From: Edolisoma coerulescens
Taxonomy: Eukaryota > Chordata > Aves > Passeriformes > Campephagidae
Assembly (NCBI GenBank): GCA_013397115.1
Contig: VWZW01004022.1
Span: forward strand, 1 to 64,000
Length of the DNA: 64,000 bases
Direction: 5' to 3'
A program made the translations under genes and the position numbers. The notes beneath the pieces are model-generated. The model had not been told where the DNA came from and searched no databases. It worked only from the letters and a program-made list of their open reading frames with translations. Of this stretch, positions 13,624 through 25,413 are shown piece after piece (position 1 is the first letter of the stretch; every line of letters starts with the position of its first letter).

Positions 13624-14268
13624 TAAAACAAAAAAAGCTGTGAAAAATACTTTTCATGCTACTAATCACCAGTGGCTTTAAGGAGTATTGTTAAGTTCAC
13701 AACTCCACTGAAAAAGACGGGGGCTGCAGCTGAAATGTACTCCTGAGTTCAGAATTTTAAGCAGAAATTAAGTCATTAACTTTGTGAATTACTGCCTTGG
13801 AAGCTGTGAAAAGTTCAAGGTAAAAAACTTCATAATGCCAATATTATGGGAATTCTGCAAGGTCGTACCTGTTACGTGTATTTCGTAATAGCACTTTAAA
13901 TCTAAAAAGACCAGGAGATCCTTAAAACTACAAAAGAAGTGTGTTTTGCTTTCCACTGATGTCACATCAAATTAGCTCTAATGTGGAAAAATACATATAT
14001 TCACTTATGAAAATGTGCAATGTACAGTCACTGCTTAATTGTTGAGGGACTCTGGTAGACATTTTTCATCTTTTAAAAATGGAAACATGAGATTTTCAAT
14101 TGAAAAATAAATATGCCTGCACACATGGCTATATTACACCATCTTAGTAAAATATTCTGGGCACTTTGAAAGCAAAGACAATGTCTCTGCCTTCAGCACC
14201 TTAATATGTAGGAAGAACACTGTATCTCTTTTCTCAGATCGTCAAGGTACAGAATGATAGATACATTC
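13624..14268. other. Spacer of the inverted repeat, no coding frame
   Basis: About 645 bp between the two arms. It has no open frame long enough to be a transposase and no recognisable repeat. If the whole 940 bp unit is a fold-back or non-autonomous DNA element, this is its internal part. If the arms arose by a local inverted duplication, it is plain sequence between them. Confidence 0.6.
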
Positions 14269-14416
14269 AAAAAATGTTCAAGTAAATCCTTCATTTGCTG
14301 TTGTAGTTACTTCTTGGAGCAGTTGTGGAGCTTGGATTTCTATAACAATTTTTACCACAGTTTCAGATTTAAAAAAAAACCAAACTAGTTTTGAAAAATA
14401 TAAATTAAAAATATCT
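14269..14416 (-). repeat. Right arm of a long inverted repeat
   Basis: Reverse complement of the arm at 13,477-13,623, over 90% identical outside the A/T runs. The outer edges (AGATAT at left, ATATCT at right) end together, but I see no clear target-site duplication outside them. A transposon origin is therefore open, and inverted duplication is an equally good explanation. Confidence 0.9.
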
Positions 14417-16328
14417 CAGTATCTTTTAGCCATCTCAAGAACTTGGTTTATGTTTTCATATTTTGACTCAGACATTAAAAAGTCATCATCTTGAGTTTCA
14501 CTAAAAGGAAATAAATTTTTTATTTTTAAAAAATTCCATTTTAGCCAACCGTAGTAACTGTTTTAAACACTTCTTTAAGAGTCTGAACAACAGAATGAGA
14601 TACCTGAGCTATCTGGGGTCCTGTGAGCAATCTCACAGCTTAAGTGCTGACCCACATGTATTTTGATTAGTTTACTGAGATCCCCAGTTGTACCCAGCTA
14701 TTCTGTTTTCTGTTGGAGAATGCATGTTCCTCAGGCATAGTAATTAACCTTACACAGGCCCTGCCCTTGTTATGTATTAATCACATTTGTATGGACTACA
14801 CATATCACATCGCATCACTCTGAGATTTCCCACTTACAGGGTTTCTTTTGTATTTGGTAGAGGACAACTCCTTTCTGTGCCCTTTTTATTCTTGTCATTG
14901 TACCTGTGTAAGACAGGTGCTTGACGTGAAGGGTTCTAAAGAGAAAATATCTACCTTTATGAGCTAACATCCCCCTAAATGTTGTTATTATAGACAAAAA
15001 GAGCTTCAACAAAAGCAAACAAAATAGGCTGCTTCTTGGCTGAGCTTGTTAAGAGACTTGCCAAAAAGACAAGGAACTCTCAGAATTGTAAACAGCGCAA
15101 ATGAGAAATAAAAGAATTATAAGCCTAGTGTTCTCCTCAGCCTGTCATCCTCCTCTTTGATTGCAGTCCAGCAGCTTTTTGGAAGCTTGTTTTCAGGCCA
15201 ATAAAACTTCTCTTTCTCCTCTGTCAACCAAGAGCCACATTTAGGTTAGAAATAATCCCACGAGCCAAAATGTTCTTTGTGTGCGTGCAACCTGTACCCA
15301 TGTCATTTGACAAACTTGAGAAAAGTGAGTATCACTCTTACTAGGCTTGAAAACAGAAAAAACATGTTAGGTCTGGCAGATTTCCTGGTACAGCCCAGAA
15401 AATGATATCCCAAGCCCATTTGAAAGAGAGCAAGGCAGATGCAGGAAAATATTTTTCAGATTTTGTTGTCTGTCAGACCAATCAATAATGAGTTTCAGAA
15501 GTTCCTACTTCTTTTCAAAAATCTAATTTTTAAAGTGAAATATCGTCTAGATGTTAAGCAGATTTTTTTTTGTTTCATTCTGGCATTCTCACCATGTGAG
15601 ATCTGAAAACACATTTACAGCTTGCATATACCTGGCAAGTATAGAATGCAAAATTTCACATGATCTGAATCCACATCATCTGGATTTGAGGCCTGTTTGG
15701 ACCACTTAATGCTACTTTTTGACCCTCAAGCTAAGGGATTTGTGTTCATGGAAGGTGGAGCTCTGGAGAGAAACACTGCGTGGGTCTCCCCCTGCTGAGC
15801 TGCATGAGGATGTAGTTACAATGCACAGCTTGAGATCATGTCCAGTACCCCAGTAATGACAGCTATTTATTACCATACAAATCTCAGAGAGTCCAAATCT
15901 GAATGGACAAAGGCAGTTCTTCACTGGATTTAACCTAAGTTCTTGAAGGATCCTTTAAAATAAACAGCAAATAAAGTATGATTTTTGTTCTCAGAGGAAA
16001 TGACAAAATAAAAATGCCTCAATAGACTACATACATATTTAAACACATTTATACTTCTTTGCAAATATGTGATTGGAGTAATCCCTGAGTTACAGCACCA
16101 GAACAAACCCCACTACATTTATAACAGCCCGCTCAAAGCTGTAGAGAACTCACTTGATCCCAGTTAGCCATAAAGAAGATATTTCTCTCATGTGTCATGA
16201 GTTTCCTTCATTCAGGGTATTTCCCATGTCCCCGGCCCTCTAGCCTGTTCCCATATCCTAGATTTCAAATACTGTTGCTACAGACTTCCAGTTTGAATCA
16301 GTCACTTCACCCATTTTCTCTCTTTCAG
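14417..16328. other. Non-coding DNA upstream of a candidate exon
   Basis: AT-rich with short unrecognised frames only. The last ~25 bases form a strong polypyrimidine tract (CCATTTTCTCTCTTTCAG) that serves the candidate exon at 16,329. Confidence 0.55.
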
Positions 16329-16405
16329 GCTGTTGGGGCACCTATGTTCCTGTGAGCATGGCTGAACCATTACATCATCTGGGACTTTGTGACCTTGCAA
16401 AGTGG
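16329..16405 (+). CDS. Candidate exon with start codon (hypothetical gene)
   Basis: A 77-nt segment bounded by a strong 3' splice site (CCATTTTCTCTCTTTCAG|G) and a consensus 5' splice site (AGTGG|GTAAGT). An ATG at 16,358 has an optimal Kozak context (A at -3, G at +4), and its frame runs open for exactly 16 codons to the donor: MAEPLHHLGLCDLAKW, leaving phase 0. The first 29 nt would be 5' UTR. The natural partner upstream is a non-coding first exon in the CpG island at the window start. In phase 0 it can join the frame at 17,515; it could also join the candidate exons at 38,822, 51,088 or 59,032. Without splicing, the frame stops after 41 codons. I do not recognise the peptide. Splice-signal quality is good, but chance pseudo-exons of this kind occur in long introns. 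Confidence 0.35.
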
Positions 16406-17514
16406 GTAAGTGTCCTGAAACTGCCCCTGCCCATCCATTTGTCTTCCAGCACAACTCTGAAATCCTGTGCATTAGACTAGTTTGCTTATCAGAACAATAT
16501 TCAGCCCTGAGTGCACTTAGAATTGATCATGTGAAAGATGCTGTTAAACAGTTTTAGGGGTTTTCTCATGCATTACTGTTCTTGGAAATGCCTTTAGAGA
16601 AGGAGGATAGTGGTTGTGTGTGTCATAAGGCTTTGGAAATCTTTTGTTTTTCATCTCAGTCCACTGGCCAAAAAGAAATGAGTCACTGTGTTGTAAGTCT
16701 CATGTCTCCCGTTGCTTTGTTTAGGTTTGCACCTACTTTTTCCTGAACAGAAAAAAAAAAACAACAATTAATCACACAAACATGTTTGGTACACATGGTA
16801 CACAGATGATACAATGAGATATTAAAACACTGTTCTCAGTTTGCTGTCTTTCACTACCTAAAGTGCTGTGTGCTGGGACTAATTCTTGGAAAGACTCTTC
16901 CCTTGCTGAGAAAGTGGTCAGCCCCGGGAAGGGAGAAGAAGGTTCTGAGCAGCACAGGGCTTCCTAAATTGCACTGATAGCATTAAAAATACTAATTTGC
17001 ACTTTCTAAAGAGTAAATTTAGTTTGGGAACACAAAGGAAGTTTTGTAATTGACATCAGATAAAAATCTGATAAGAGACAGTATCCATAGAAGGACTCTC
17101 TAAGTCTTGTGTCCTTTCCTTGTATATTCAGCAGTTTAGGGTAAGAGAAGAATATTATTTGAAGTGTGTTTCTGTATTGTTTTCCAAAAGAAATTTAGGA
17201 CTGCAACAAGGCCTCTTCATTTCTTTTGGGCAGGGTGTCAAGATGAAAAGCAAAAGGTAAAGTTCCAGGAGCTTACTGCCAACACCATGCTTTCATAAAT
17301 ATAAATCATAATTATGACAGGTACTCCATAATAAGCACCTTTCCATGCTTATGTTCATTAAATGACTATATGAACCAGACACTGTTGAGAAAGGGCAATC
17401 CTTGATGTGTTCATCACTGTAAGTAGTATAGTACATGACAGAATTTAATTGATTTTGGGGTTGAAAATAACCAGAAAAATATTAAAGTACATTTGTTTTT
17501 ACTTTTTTGCTGAG
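16406..17514. other. Putative intron between two candidate exons
   Basis: AT-rich and without recognisable features. It would be a 1.1 kb intron in the two-coding-exon model. It ends in a T-rich tract (GTTTTTACTTTTTTGCTGAG), but the base before AG is G, which is disfavoured. An alternative acceptor with CAG lies 21 bases downstream and keeps the same phase. Confidence 0.35.
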
Positions 17515-17790
17515 ATTAACCAAACAGTGAAGCAGTTAAAAGGCTGTGATCAGAGCAGAATGACAGTCAGTGACTCTTGTTACTCAGACGGGTGTTTTGT
17601 GTATAACACTTCTAAAATCTGTGCTGAAGCTTTTAGTCAATGCTATTCATGCTCCAAAGCAGCACTATTCTCTCCCACACTCTCTCATGATTGCCTTGCC
17701 ACCACTGTCTTACAGTGCTCCCCTCCTACGGAGTATCTGGTCAGTGGTAGCAGCAGCTGCAGGAACAGCACGTTCAGCATGGCAGACTGA
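17515..17790 (+). CDS. Candidate Cys-rich terminal coding exon
   Basis: Open frame of 91 codons to TGA at 17,788, entered in phase 0 from the donor at 16,405. It starts INQTVKQLKGCDQ and ends NSTFSMAD. It carries nine cysteines at irregular spacing and an NQT and an NST sequon, and with the first exon gives a predicted 107-residue product. An AATAAA at 18,031-18,036 lies about 240 bases past the stop, in an A-rich run that could also be fortuitous. There is no signal peptide or membrane segment, and I recognise no family. The weak point is G at -3 of the acceptor. The frame may be chance: it is part of a 113-codon open frame starting at 17,449. Confidence 0.22.
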   Translation: MNQTVKQLKGCDQSRMTVSDSCYSDGCFVYNTSKICAEAFSQCYSCSKAALFSPTLSHDCLATTVLQCSPPTEYLVSGSSSCRNSTFSMAD

Positions 17791-18757
17791 AATTCTTGTT
17801 CCAGGAATGTCTCCTGGGGGGTTGAGCAATTCAGTCAGATTCATAGTTAAAAGCCTTTCACTGTAACACAATTACCCTGCAGTAGAGAAGAGGAATGGTT
17901 GGCATTTGTTTGCTACAAATGTGCCTTGCAAAACCCACTATTATGAAATCCTTCCTTGGGTGAAATTTCCACTGACAATGGGATGTACCTCAGCTAGAAT
18001 GATAGGCTTCTGTGTTGGGAATATAAGGGAAATAAAAAAAAGTGATCAAGAACATTTTATATGGGTTTCAACATCCATTTTCTCAAAAATATTAGGGCTT
18101 TTTCTGTCTGAAAAGCAGCAACTGCAGCTGTCCAGCAGGACCCAAACAGTTCCAGAAAGTTGTGGTTTAGAGGCTGTTCAGAAAAGCATTTATTTTATTT
18201 TTTTCAGATTCTGGCTGATTCTTGTTATCATAAAAAACACAGAAAGTCGTTGCAAAGAATATGTCATCTGCCTTAGGCAGGTGGGGCAGTCTTACTGGCC
18301 AAGTTACAGATTTAACTGGCCTCTAGCCATCCAATTTGCAATTTCTATCACATATTCTGCACTTCTGGCTTAGTCTGAGTCGCCGCCTGAAGCAAGAGAG
18401 GAAACCGCCACTGTCTGGCCAAACTGTCTCATCTTGCAATAGGAATACTGTGTACTCCTCTGCCTTGTGATCACTACCATTGAGTCCTATTCCCCCAGCC
18501 ACTGGGGAATAAAAGCAGGGGTACCCATACTTGGCTCTCCTTAGACCACTGTTCTGCCTCCTGGTAAGTGAAATCTTGCACCTAACAAGTGAGGCAGAGA
18601 ACTGAAGCACACATATGCTCGTGAGAATTGTGTGATACAGGTCAAGAAGAAAAGAGTGAGAGAGAACTGGGATGCTTTACAGATAATTTGTGATAGAGCC
18701 AAAGATGGTGACAGTAACTACAGCTTAAGAGGGGGCTTAGGGAGGAGATAAGGCCAG
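17791..18757. other. ORF-rich non-coding stretch
   Basis: Contains the longest ATG-stop frame of the window (155 codons, + strand 17,906-18,373) and a 95-codon frame on the minus strand at 18,323-18,610. Neither translation resembles a known protein, and both lack splice or domain support. The part from ~18,360 is richer in G+C than its surroundings and ends in the TATA-like/AATAAA segment described separately. It may be an old retroelement remnant, but I could not assign one. Confidence 0.4.
18508..18565 (+). promoter_or_regulatory. TATA-like/AATAAA element followed by a splice donor
   Basis: AATAAAAG at 18,508-18,515 can read as a TATA variant or as a polyadenylation signal. About 50 bases downstream a consensus donor, CTCCTG|GTAAGT, lies at 18,563/18,564. 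This arrangement resembles the U3/R/U5 part of an LTR or a small TATA promoter with a short first exon. No TG...CA ends, direct repeats or primer-binding site were found, so an LTR cannot be claimed. Confidence 0.2.
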
Positions 18758-18814
18758 AAGGAAAGGGGAAGGGAAAGGGAAAGACGGGAAAGGGAAAGGG
18801 AAAGGGAAAGGGGT
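18758..18814 (+). repeat. (GGGAAA)n tract with G-quadruplex potential
   Basis: Homopurine tract built of GGGAAA hexamers with one GACGGG interruption at about 18,783-18,788. The + strand has at least seven runs of three or more G separated by two to four bases, which fits the classical G3N1-7 quadruplex rule. The uninterrupted purine character also allows triplex (H-DNA). On the minus strand it translates as a Phe-Pro repeat, a low-complexity artefact and not a protein. Confidence 0.9.
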
Positions 18815-19870
18815 GAGTGGTGGTGTAAGTAAAAAACTGAAGGGAAGAAACTGTGAGAGGTAGTACAGGCACTAGGAGAAAGCTGTCTGGAGATTGGTGC
18901 TCAAGAGGCTCAAGGTACAGAAGGCAGTTTCATATCTCAGGATACCACACAAAACTAAAATTTTAACACTTTGTGCATGTATTCTTCAGCTGTATGACAA
19001 TGAAATAATAAGGCTTATTCACAGGTCACCTGGCTGATTCTGACAGATTAGACACAAAGAAAGAGCTTGACGGGTCAAATCTTAATGAACTCTTTTGGGT
19101 TTGCAGGGATTCAGTTCTAGTTCTTGGCCTGACATGAACTCCCTCATCATGTAATTTGAGCAGTGTGAAATACCGAGCTCATCGATTCAGTTGAAGCACT
19201 GTATACTCCATATTACCTGAAGAAGCAGTCTCATGGCAGCACAATTTCCTTCCTTTCCATACTTACATGTTTTGGAATCCAAAACCAAAATTATTTCAAA
19301 AGTACACCTTGTAAGGATTATACAGACAAGGTTGTCAGTGCACAGAAAAGAGGCAATTCATAGACTTTCCAGACAAATCCATAACCCAGAAATAGAACAC
19401 AAAGAATCTGATATGATAGCAAGGTTGCTGGTCTGGACAGAGGGAGAAGACAGAATATCTAAAATAGAAGGAAAAGAGACTCAATTTTCATAATATTAAA
19501 TCTGAGCTGGTAGTCCAGGTGATAGTCACAGACACTATGCTCTTTTCTTCCAAGCTGATACAGGATAGTATTTGCATGGTTTAAGTTTAGTTGGGTTATT
19601 AAAAGAAATGCCTTCAATTCACAGTGCAAACACCTGCACTCACTCCAAAGGTTCACGTGAGACTGCAGTGATTTGAAATGCACTGGGAAGAGGTGATTTC
19701 GGGAAATACCTATCTACCTTTATATGAGGGAGAAACAAGAGAAGCACAAGAAGTAGGAAAAAAATAGTAAGAAAACATGAAATATAGCCTTGAATAGCTC
19801 TAGAAGAATGGTTGCTAGAAAAATTTCCATACATTTTGTGCTGAAACTGGTGATGGTACAGGCAAAAGGA

Positions 19871-19890
19871 TTTGTTTGTTGTTGTTGTTT
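19871..19890 (+). repeat. Short TTG/TTTG repeat
   Basis: TTTGTTTGTTGTTGTTGTTT, simple low-complexity sequence. Confidence 0.75.
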
Positions 19891-20658
19891 AGGTCCTCCT
19901 CTAAGCACAAAATGAGACCTTCAAACATTTTTCAACGCTGCTCTGTACAGAGATCCTCTGCTCTTATCATGACATTCTTTTCCAACAGAAACAGTTTGCA
20001 GGATCTCAAACTCAGGGCAACCACTTAGGCCAAGAAGCAATAACAATAATGAATAGCTTTTGTGTCCTTCAAAATGAGTCATGTTGTTCAAAAGGTAAGA
20101 GGGATTTACTCATAATGGACAGGCAGTGATGATTCAGCAATTATATTTTCAACAGACTGTCAGACAAACTTCAATGAACTATAAGAATGCATCTGTACTG
20201 ATCTCATGGAAATATACAAAGGGAGTTGTTTTTACATTACTAGAAGCAAACACATTACTCAGACCCAGAAATATAAAAGAGAGACTGATGGGCAGCCAAG
20301 TCTCTCAGCAGACAAGCCAAATAGATTTCTAAGCCCTCTTGAAGCTGTCTTTACATTCCTTCCTCGAAGAACATTTTTAAAAGCAGTTATCCAGATTTCT
20401 TTTAAGTAATGCACTGCCATCATATAGATCCAGATCGCTACTACTAAATGCCAAAACCACAGATACTCCATTCCATGCTTCCAGAAGTACTTGAAAATGC
20501 ATCAAATGTTAAAAATGTTTGACATTGCAAAGTGCCGCATTGATTAGCTCATCACAAGTGAGTTGAAATCAATCAGAAAGTTTGCAAATAAAGATTGTTA
20601 GGAAAACAGTTAACATACGTAATATCTTCCTTTGTAGCACCTAGTGAAGGCTAGCTTT

Positions 20659-20682
<24 letters not shown>
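20659..20682 (+). repeat. (GA)12 microsatellite
   Basis: Twelve uninterrupted GA units, followed within 20 bases by a short TA run (CTATATATATAAT). Likely polymorphic in length. Also a GAGA-type homopurine tract. Confidence 0.95.
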
Positions 20683-20689
<7 letters not shown>

Positions 20690-21857
20690 TACCTATATAT
20701 ATAATATGGGTAAATCCCTGCGATGACAATCTTCTCCAAAGAAGTATGGTGTTTTGCTGGAGTCCAGTTGATTTCAGAGGGCCCACATAGATATTAAAGT
20801 CCATGTATGTAGGACAGAAATTTAGAATTCTCTGTGTGGATACAGAAAACTTTTACCACTAACTTGAGGAAGAGCTGTGTAAGACTCAATTGCCTGTGAT
20901 GCAGTTCTCTTTGAGAATGAATCAACCTTTGAACCACCTTTAGCACATTTTAGTCAGATGAAAATAATACATTTAAATGTATTGACAACCTTACAAAACT
21001 TCAAAGTTTAGTTTTGTATAACCACAACTTTATAATTTGAAATTCAGTACCAATTTAATATTTTTTAAACTGAGAAATACCTTTTCTTCTGAAATACAGG
21101 TGAAGGAAAACTTTAAAGGGCATGTGATATAAAACATTCTGAAAAACATGGATGGAACCACATCCAAATGACACTTAGTCAAGAATTTCTTAGAACCACT
21201 GTGAGGGGTTAGATTTCAAACAAAATTAAAATTCAGATTTATTTCTGACTGAACAAAATATATAGTGTTGACTTCCTTCTTAAAGTAAAAGGCACTGAGC
21301 AGTCTCCACCAAAACAAATGGAAAATGGAGCCCAAGCAGGGTAGCATAGACCAGCTAAGCCCCAGCACTTTTGTGTTTACTCTGCTTTTCTTATCCCATA
21401 GTATGGAATACAACAAAATGTGTTTGTGTGTGCAGAAGCCTATATGACAGCATAAAAATATATGCCTGCACACCGTTTTCTTTACAATCATTTAACTATA
21501 ATACACTTTGTTCTATACTTTAGCATTCAGGCTCTGTCTGCCGGATCAGAATATTCTGTGTGTTTGCATTGCTTGGAAAATGACAAAAAAAAAGCAGCTG
21601 GAATCTCTGGCAAGTCATGTAGTGCTGCTCACAATAAGCATGTAGAAGGTTAAAATTAGAGTCAGAATTTGGTTTTGACATATTTTAAAAATAACTGACA
21701 TTTGTCCTGGGAATGTACAACATCTAGCATGCCTTAGAAAAAAGATCTTTCTACATCTGAGCACACTGTAGCAAAACAAAAAAGGAACGCTTTCAACAAA
21801 CCAAAAAAGCAAACCAGCAACATGATCTTGAAATGCATAAATAGGATAATAACATGC

Positions 21858-22355
21858 AGGGCACGAGAAATAATCCCTCTGCTCTGCTGTACGTTGCTTA
21901 GGCCACAGCAAAAGCACTATGTCCAATTTTGGGTATTTCAGAAAGGTTTCAGTGTGAGAGGACTAGAGGCAACATGGTAACAGTTTTAAAGGATATAAAA
22001 GGACACTGTAAAGTAATAACGTAAGTGTATTCCCTGTCTCTATTTTGCATGGGGCAAGAAGGAATAAACTGGAAAAAAATTTAAATCAGATATTGGGAGG
22101 TGGAGGGAGAAATCTAGCCATGAATGTACTCAAAGACTGGAATAGCTTGCCTGAAGAGATTGCAGGTTGTCTATTAGGAGATTTTTTAGGAAGAAATAAG
22201 GTAATGAAGAAATAAAGAATGAAAGAATAAGTAAATAATAAATAATGAAGAAAGAAATCAGGAATTACAGAACTGTCTCTGATCCCATTACACTGCAGGA
22301 GGATGGGCTAGGTGACTTCTGAAGTTCCTACCAGATCTACAGGTCCATGATTTGT
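21858..22355 (+). mobile_element. Old CR1 LINE fragment (plus strand)
   Basis: Blocks in CR1 order are visible: GAGGCCACA-like and 'tgtccagttttggg'-like sequence near 21,899-21,935, GACTAGAGGCAACATGG near 21,961, GGAATAGCTTGCCTGAAGAG near 22,139, and GGATGGGCTAGGTGACTTCT near 22,301, which is the typical 3' end segment. The terminal octamers are degraded. An A-rich GAAATAA-type expansion at about 22,188-22,255 interrupts the element. It is far more diverged than the copy at 58.6 kb and has no coding capacity. Confidence 0.75.
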
Positions 22356-25300
22356 TGGGAGGAGGGACACCATGCTAAGACATGAGCCTCTCTCAGAAAT
22401 CGTGAAATTTCCTGAGTATGCAGTGTCTGAATGGACAGGTTCTGGTTCTGTTCACATTCAGCTTCTATTAGGTTTTTTTCAGCACAAGTTCTTACACAGC
22501 TGAAGCTTCAGTCTCTGATAACTGCATTTCATTTAATCACCCAAATACAAGGTTTTCAAATGGATCTTTTGGATTTGCCTTGAAGAAGCAATAAGTCACA
22601 CTACTGAAATTTCTCTCTCAGACTATATTTATATAAAGTAGTTAGATATTCTTATAACAAACAAGTAAAAACTTTTATCATTAAATAAATAACTTGGTGA
22701 TTTAAAATTTGATCAGTGATTAAATTTATGGTTTAATGCCGCATATGTATTGTTTCCTACTGACTTCCCAGTACTTCACTTATTTACAAAATGTGCATCG
22801 ATTGAGGGCCACCAGGAGTTTCATGCTATCAGCATGCCCCATAGCAATTTCCCTTTTCTTTCCCTATTCTTTTTATTTGATCCATTCATCTAGGCTTTTC
22901 CCTCACCTCGAATAAGCTTGATTGATAAAGAGAATAACAACTAAAAAAATTCAAGAGCACTACTCCCCCTCTGCCAAAAACAATTTTAAGTCAAACAATG
23001 ATAATATAGAACAGTTGGAACCAGAACAAAACTACAAGGAAACTGACTTTTTCTTGACCTCAGATTTGCTTTTAAAGTCGTGAAACATTTCCAGTAGTGT
23101 GGGTGTATAAAAGAAAGCAGGAACTCTAAATACTAACTACACCACTTTAACTTCTCTTCCTACTCACAAAACACCACTTACATACTAGCAGATAGAGTAT
23201 CAAAATACCAACACTGGTCAGATCTTCATTAACATGTGTACTAAAGCTGAGGAAATGACTAACAAAAGATGTGCTTAAAATGCTTTATAACTTCAATTCC
23301 AAAACATGAATTATTTTTCTCTACACTTATTGTGACATTCACACATCTGTACACATATCACGATATTCATTATCATTAATAGCTCCCTTGATAATCAGTG
23401 ATCTCCAAACACAGCATGAAGCATCCTTGTCTAAATACATCATGAGAAATGGGTACCTTTAACATGTCCTGTTATTATAGTCACACTAAAGGAGCAATTT
23501 TGCCAAAGGAAAGGTAATTTTTATAATTTCTAATCACGTTTTAAAATGCTTTGCATATTATTGGTGATTCAGCTCAGATGACACATATAAGCTACAGGAA
23601 AGAGGAAAAGAAGGAAAGGTGAGACAGTTCCTGTCTGAGCATGACAACAGCACAATACCCCATGCAAGTACGACACTGAACTATTTTGAAAGCCAGGTGT
23701 TTTCTGTTGTTCTTTACAAGAAGCATCAGTAAAAAATACATTTCTACTCTCAACACAAACTATTTCCCAATTTCCCCATTAAAACGAGGAACTCACAGTA
23801 AGAATCAACACACCAGAAAATAAAAACAGTACTACTACCTTCCAGTTATATTCATACCTTGTTTGGTATGCATATGTGATGTTGCACATTAAGCTCAATA
23901 GTCAGCAATGACAACAGGACTTCTGTCCCTCCAGAATTTTGGGGATCTGCAACTTCAAGCTGAGCTTACAGAGTCACACTTTTGGTCCAACAATTAAAAT
24001 GGGAAAGAATACTGTGCAAGCATCATGGCTAAAAAAACAAAAGGTGCCATTATAGGTATGATGTAATACCATCCAGAGTAGGCTTCATACTGAAAGAGCA
24101 ATAAATCCAGAGTATTAATCCAGGCTTTGCAATTACCCTATATGGACTAGAGTAACTTAACTCCTTGAATAAGGGTTAAGAATGGGAAGAATAATAAGAG
24201 GTCATATTGATTTTTTTTCTGTTTTTTTTTTAATCTCTTGCCCTTGCTCAGGATTATACAAAGTTTGCACAAATTTTCCATAAAAATAAGACACTGAGTT
24301 TTTTATTGTGTGCAAGAAAGTAGCTATAAATGAATTTATTACAAGTGTCTGAGTGTCATAAAATAATATTACATTCAGCTAAAAATGAAAATCCAAATGA
24401 GTTGCAAATCGTATTATTATAGTGATTAAATCCATGGCTTACCTAAGCCTATATTTCAAATTAAATATTTCTGAATTTATGTAAAAGACTATGAGCAGAT
24501 ATTTAACAAGAGTAAGCAAAAGCTTATCACAAAAAAAAAACGCCGCTACAGCAGCCTGTCACCCTTCAGCCAGCAGCTTTATCTTTCACTAAATTCGATA
24601 ATGCTTTTTTCCTTCATTCTAGATATACAGTTGTAGCAGCATATTTCACAGCAACACTGCATCTGCACTTTAAAGCATGAGTTCAAATTCAGTTTTTCAG
24701 AAGCTGAGCCAAATTTAACCTTATTTCCATATTTGTATATCTACCACTGTAACTGCGATAAAGAAAATGAAACAATTTACTATCAGAAAAGTCTTGCTGT
24801 TTTTCTCAAACACAAAAAGCAGTGAGGTATTATGCATGAATGTGCCAGTTCAGCTACCTGTGCCATTTAGTTTAATTCATCTCTTCCCCCTCCCATGCCA
24901 GCCATATGGATTGAACAGTCCCTCCAGACCAGGACATGTTCCTTGGGAATCACTAGAAGGGCATGCAATGTACCAGTGTCTCATGAAATCTACACTAGTG
25001 TGGGTAGTAACCATTTTCATCTGCAGTCTGTGAGATGGCTCATATGTGATGAAGAGAAATACACAATCAGTGCATTTCCTTCTAAGTTATTGAACACTAA
25101 ACAATAAGTAAAAAGAAATTTACCAGAAGGAATAGTCTGTGTCAATAGTCTCAGAGGAAAATGACAAAATAGCATACAGGAATTAGCCTAGCTCTTCTGG
25201 AACAGAAGAAAACTACATTTGTCATCCTTAATCAAATTATTACTTTGTCCAACTCATCATTCAGCTGCTGACAGCAGCAAATACTAAGTATTTCAGAAAA

Positions 25301-25413
25301 AATGCAAGTAAGCCCTATTGAGGACTATAATAAAGTACCTGATTCAAGATATTTTCTCTTTCTGGTCCAATCAGTTAATATTTACAATGCCATTTCTTTT
25401 TTATCTTTTCCAG
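22356..25413. other. Non-coding DNA, no gene seen
   Basis: AT-rich sequence. The interval 23,510-23,590 (POU-like TTTGCATATTA, then ATTGGTGATTC and CTCAGATGACA) looks less random than its surroundings and could be a conserved regulatory element, but that needs an alignment. The last 25 bases are a strong polypyrimidine tract leading into the candidate exon at 25,414. Confidence 0.5.

Larger units (their letters stand above)
18815..21857. other. Non-coding DNA, no gene seen
   Basis: AT-rich with only short unrecognised frames. A short TTG repeat (19,871-19,890) and a GA microsatellite (20,659-20,682) are the only repeats noted before the CR1 copy. Confidence 0.6.

Noticed and set aside
17906..18373. 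155-codon plus frame, the longest in the window
   Set aside because: Composition is ordinary translated non-coding DNA, no domain or homologue is recognised, and a frame this long is expected about once by chance in 64 kb.
18642..18872. Minus-strand frame with Phe-Pro repeats
   Set aside because: It is simply the translation of the GGGAAA simple repeat.
24660..24720. GTTCAAATTC resembling a tRNA B box
   Set aside because: No A box, acceptor stem or cloverleaf can be built around it.
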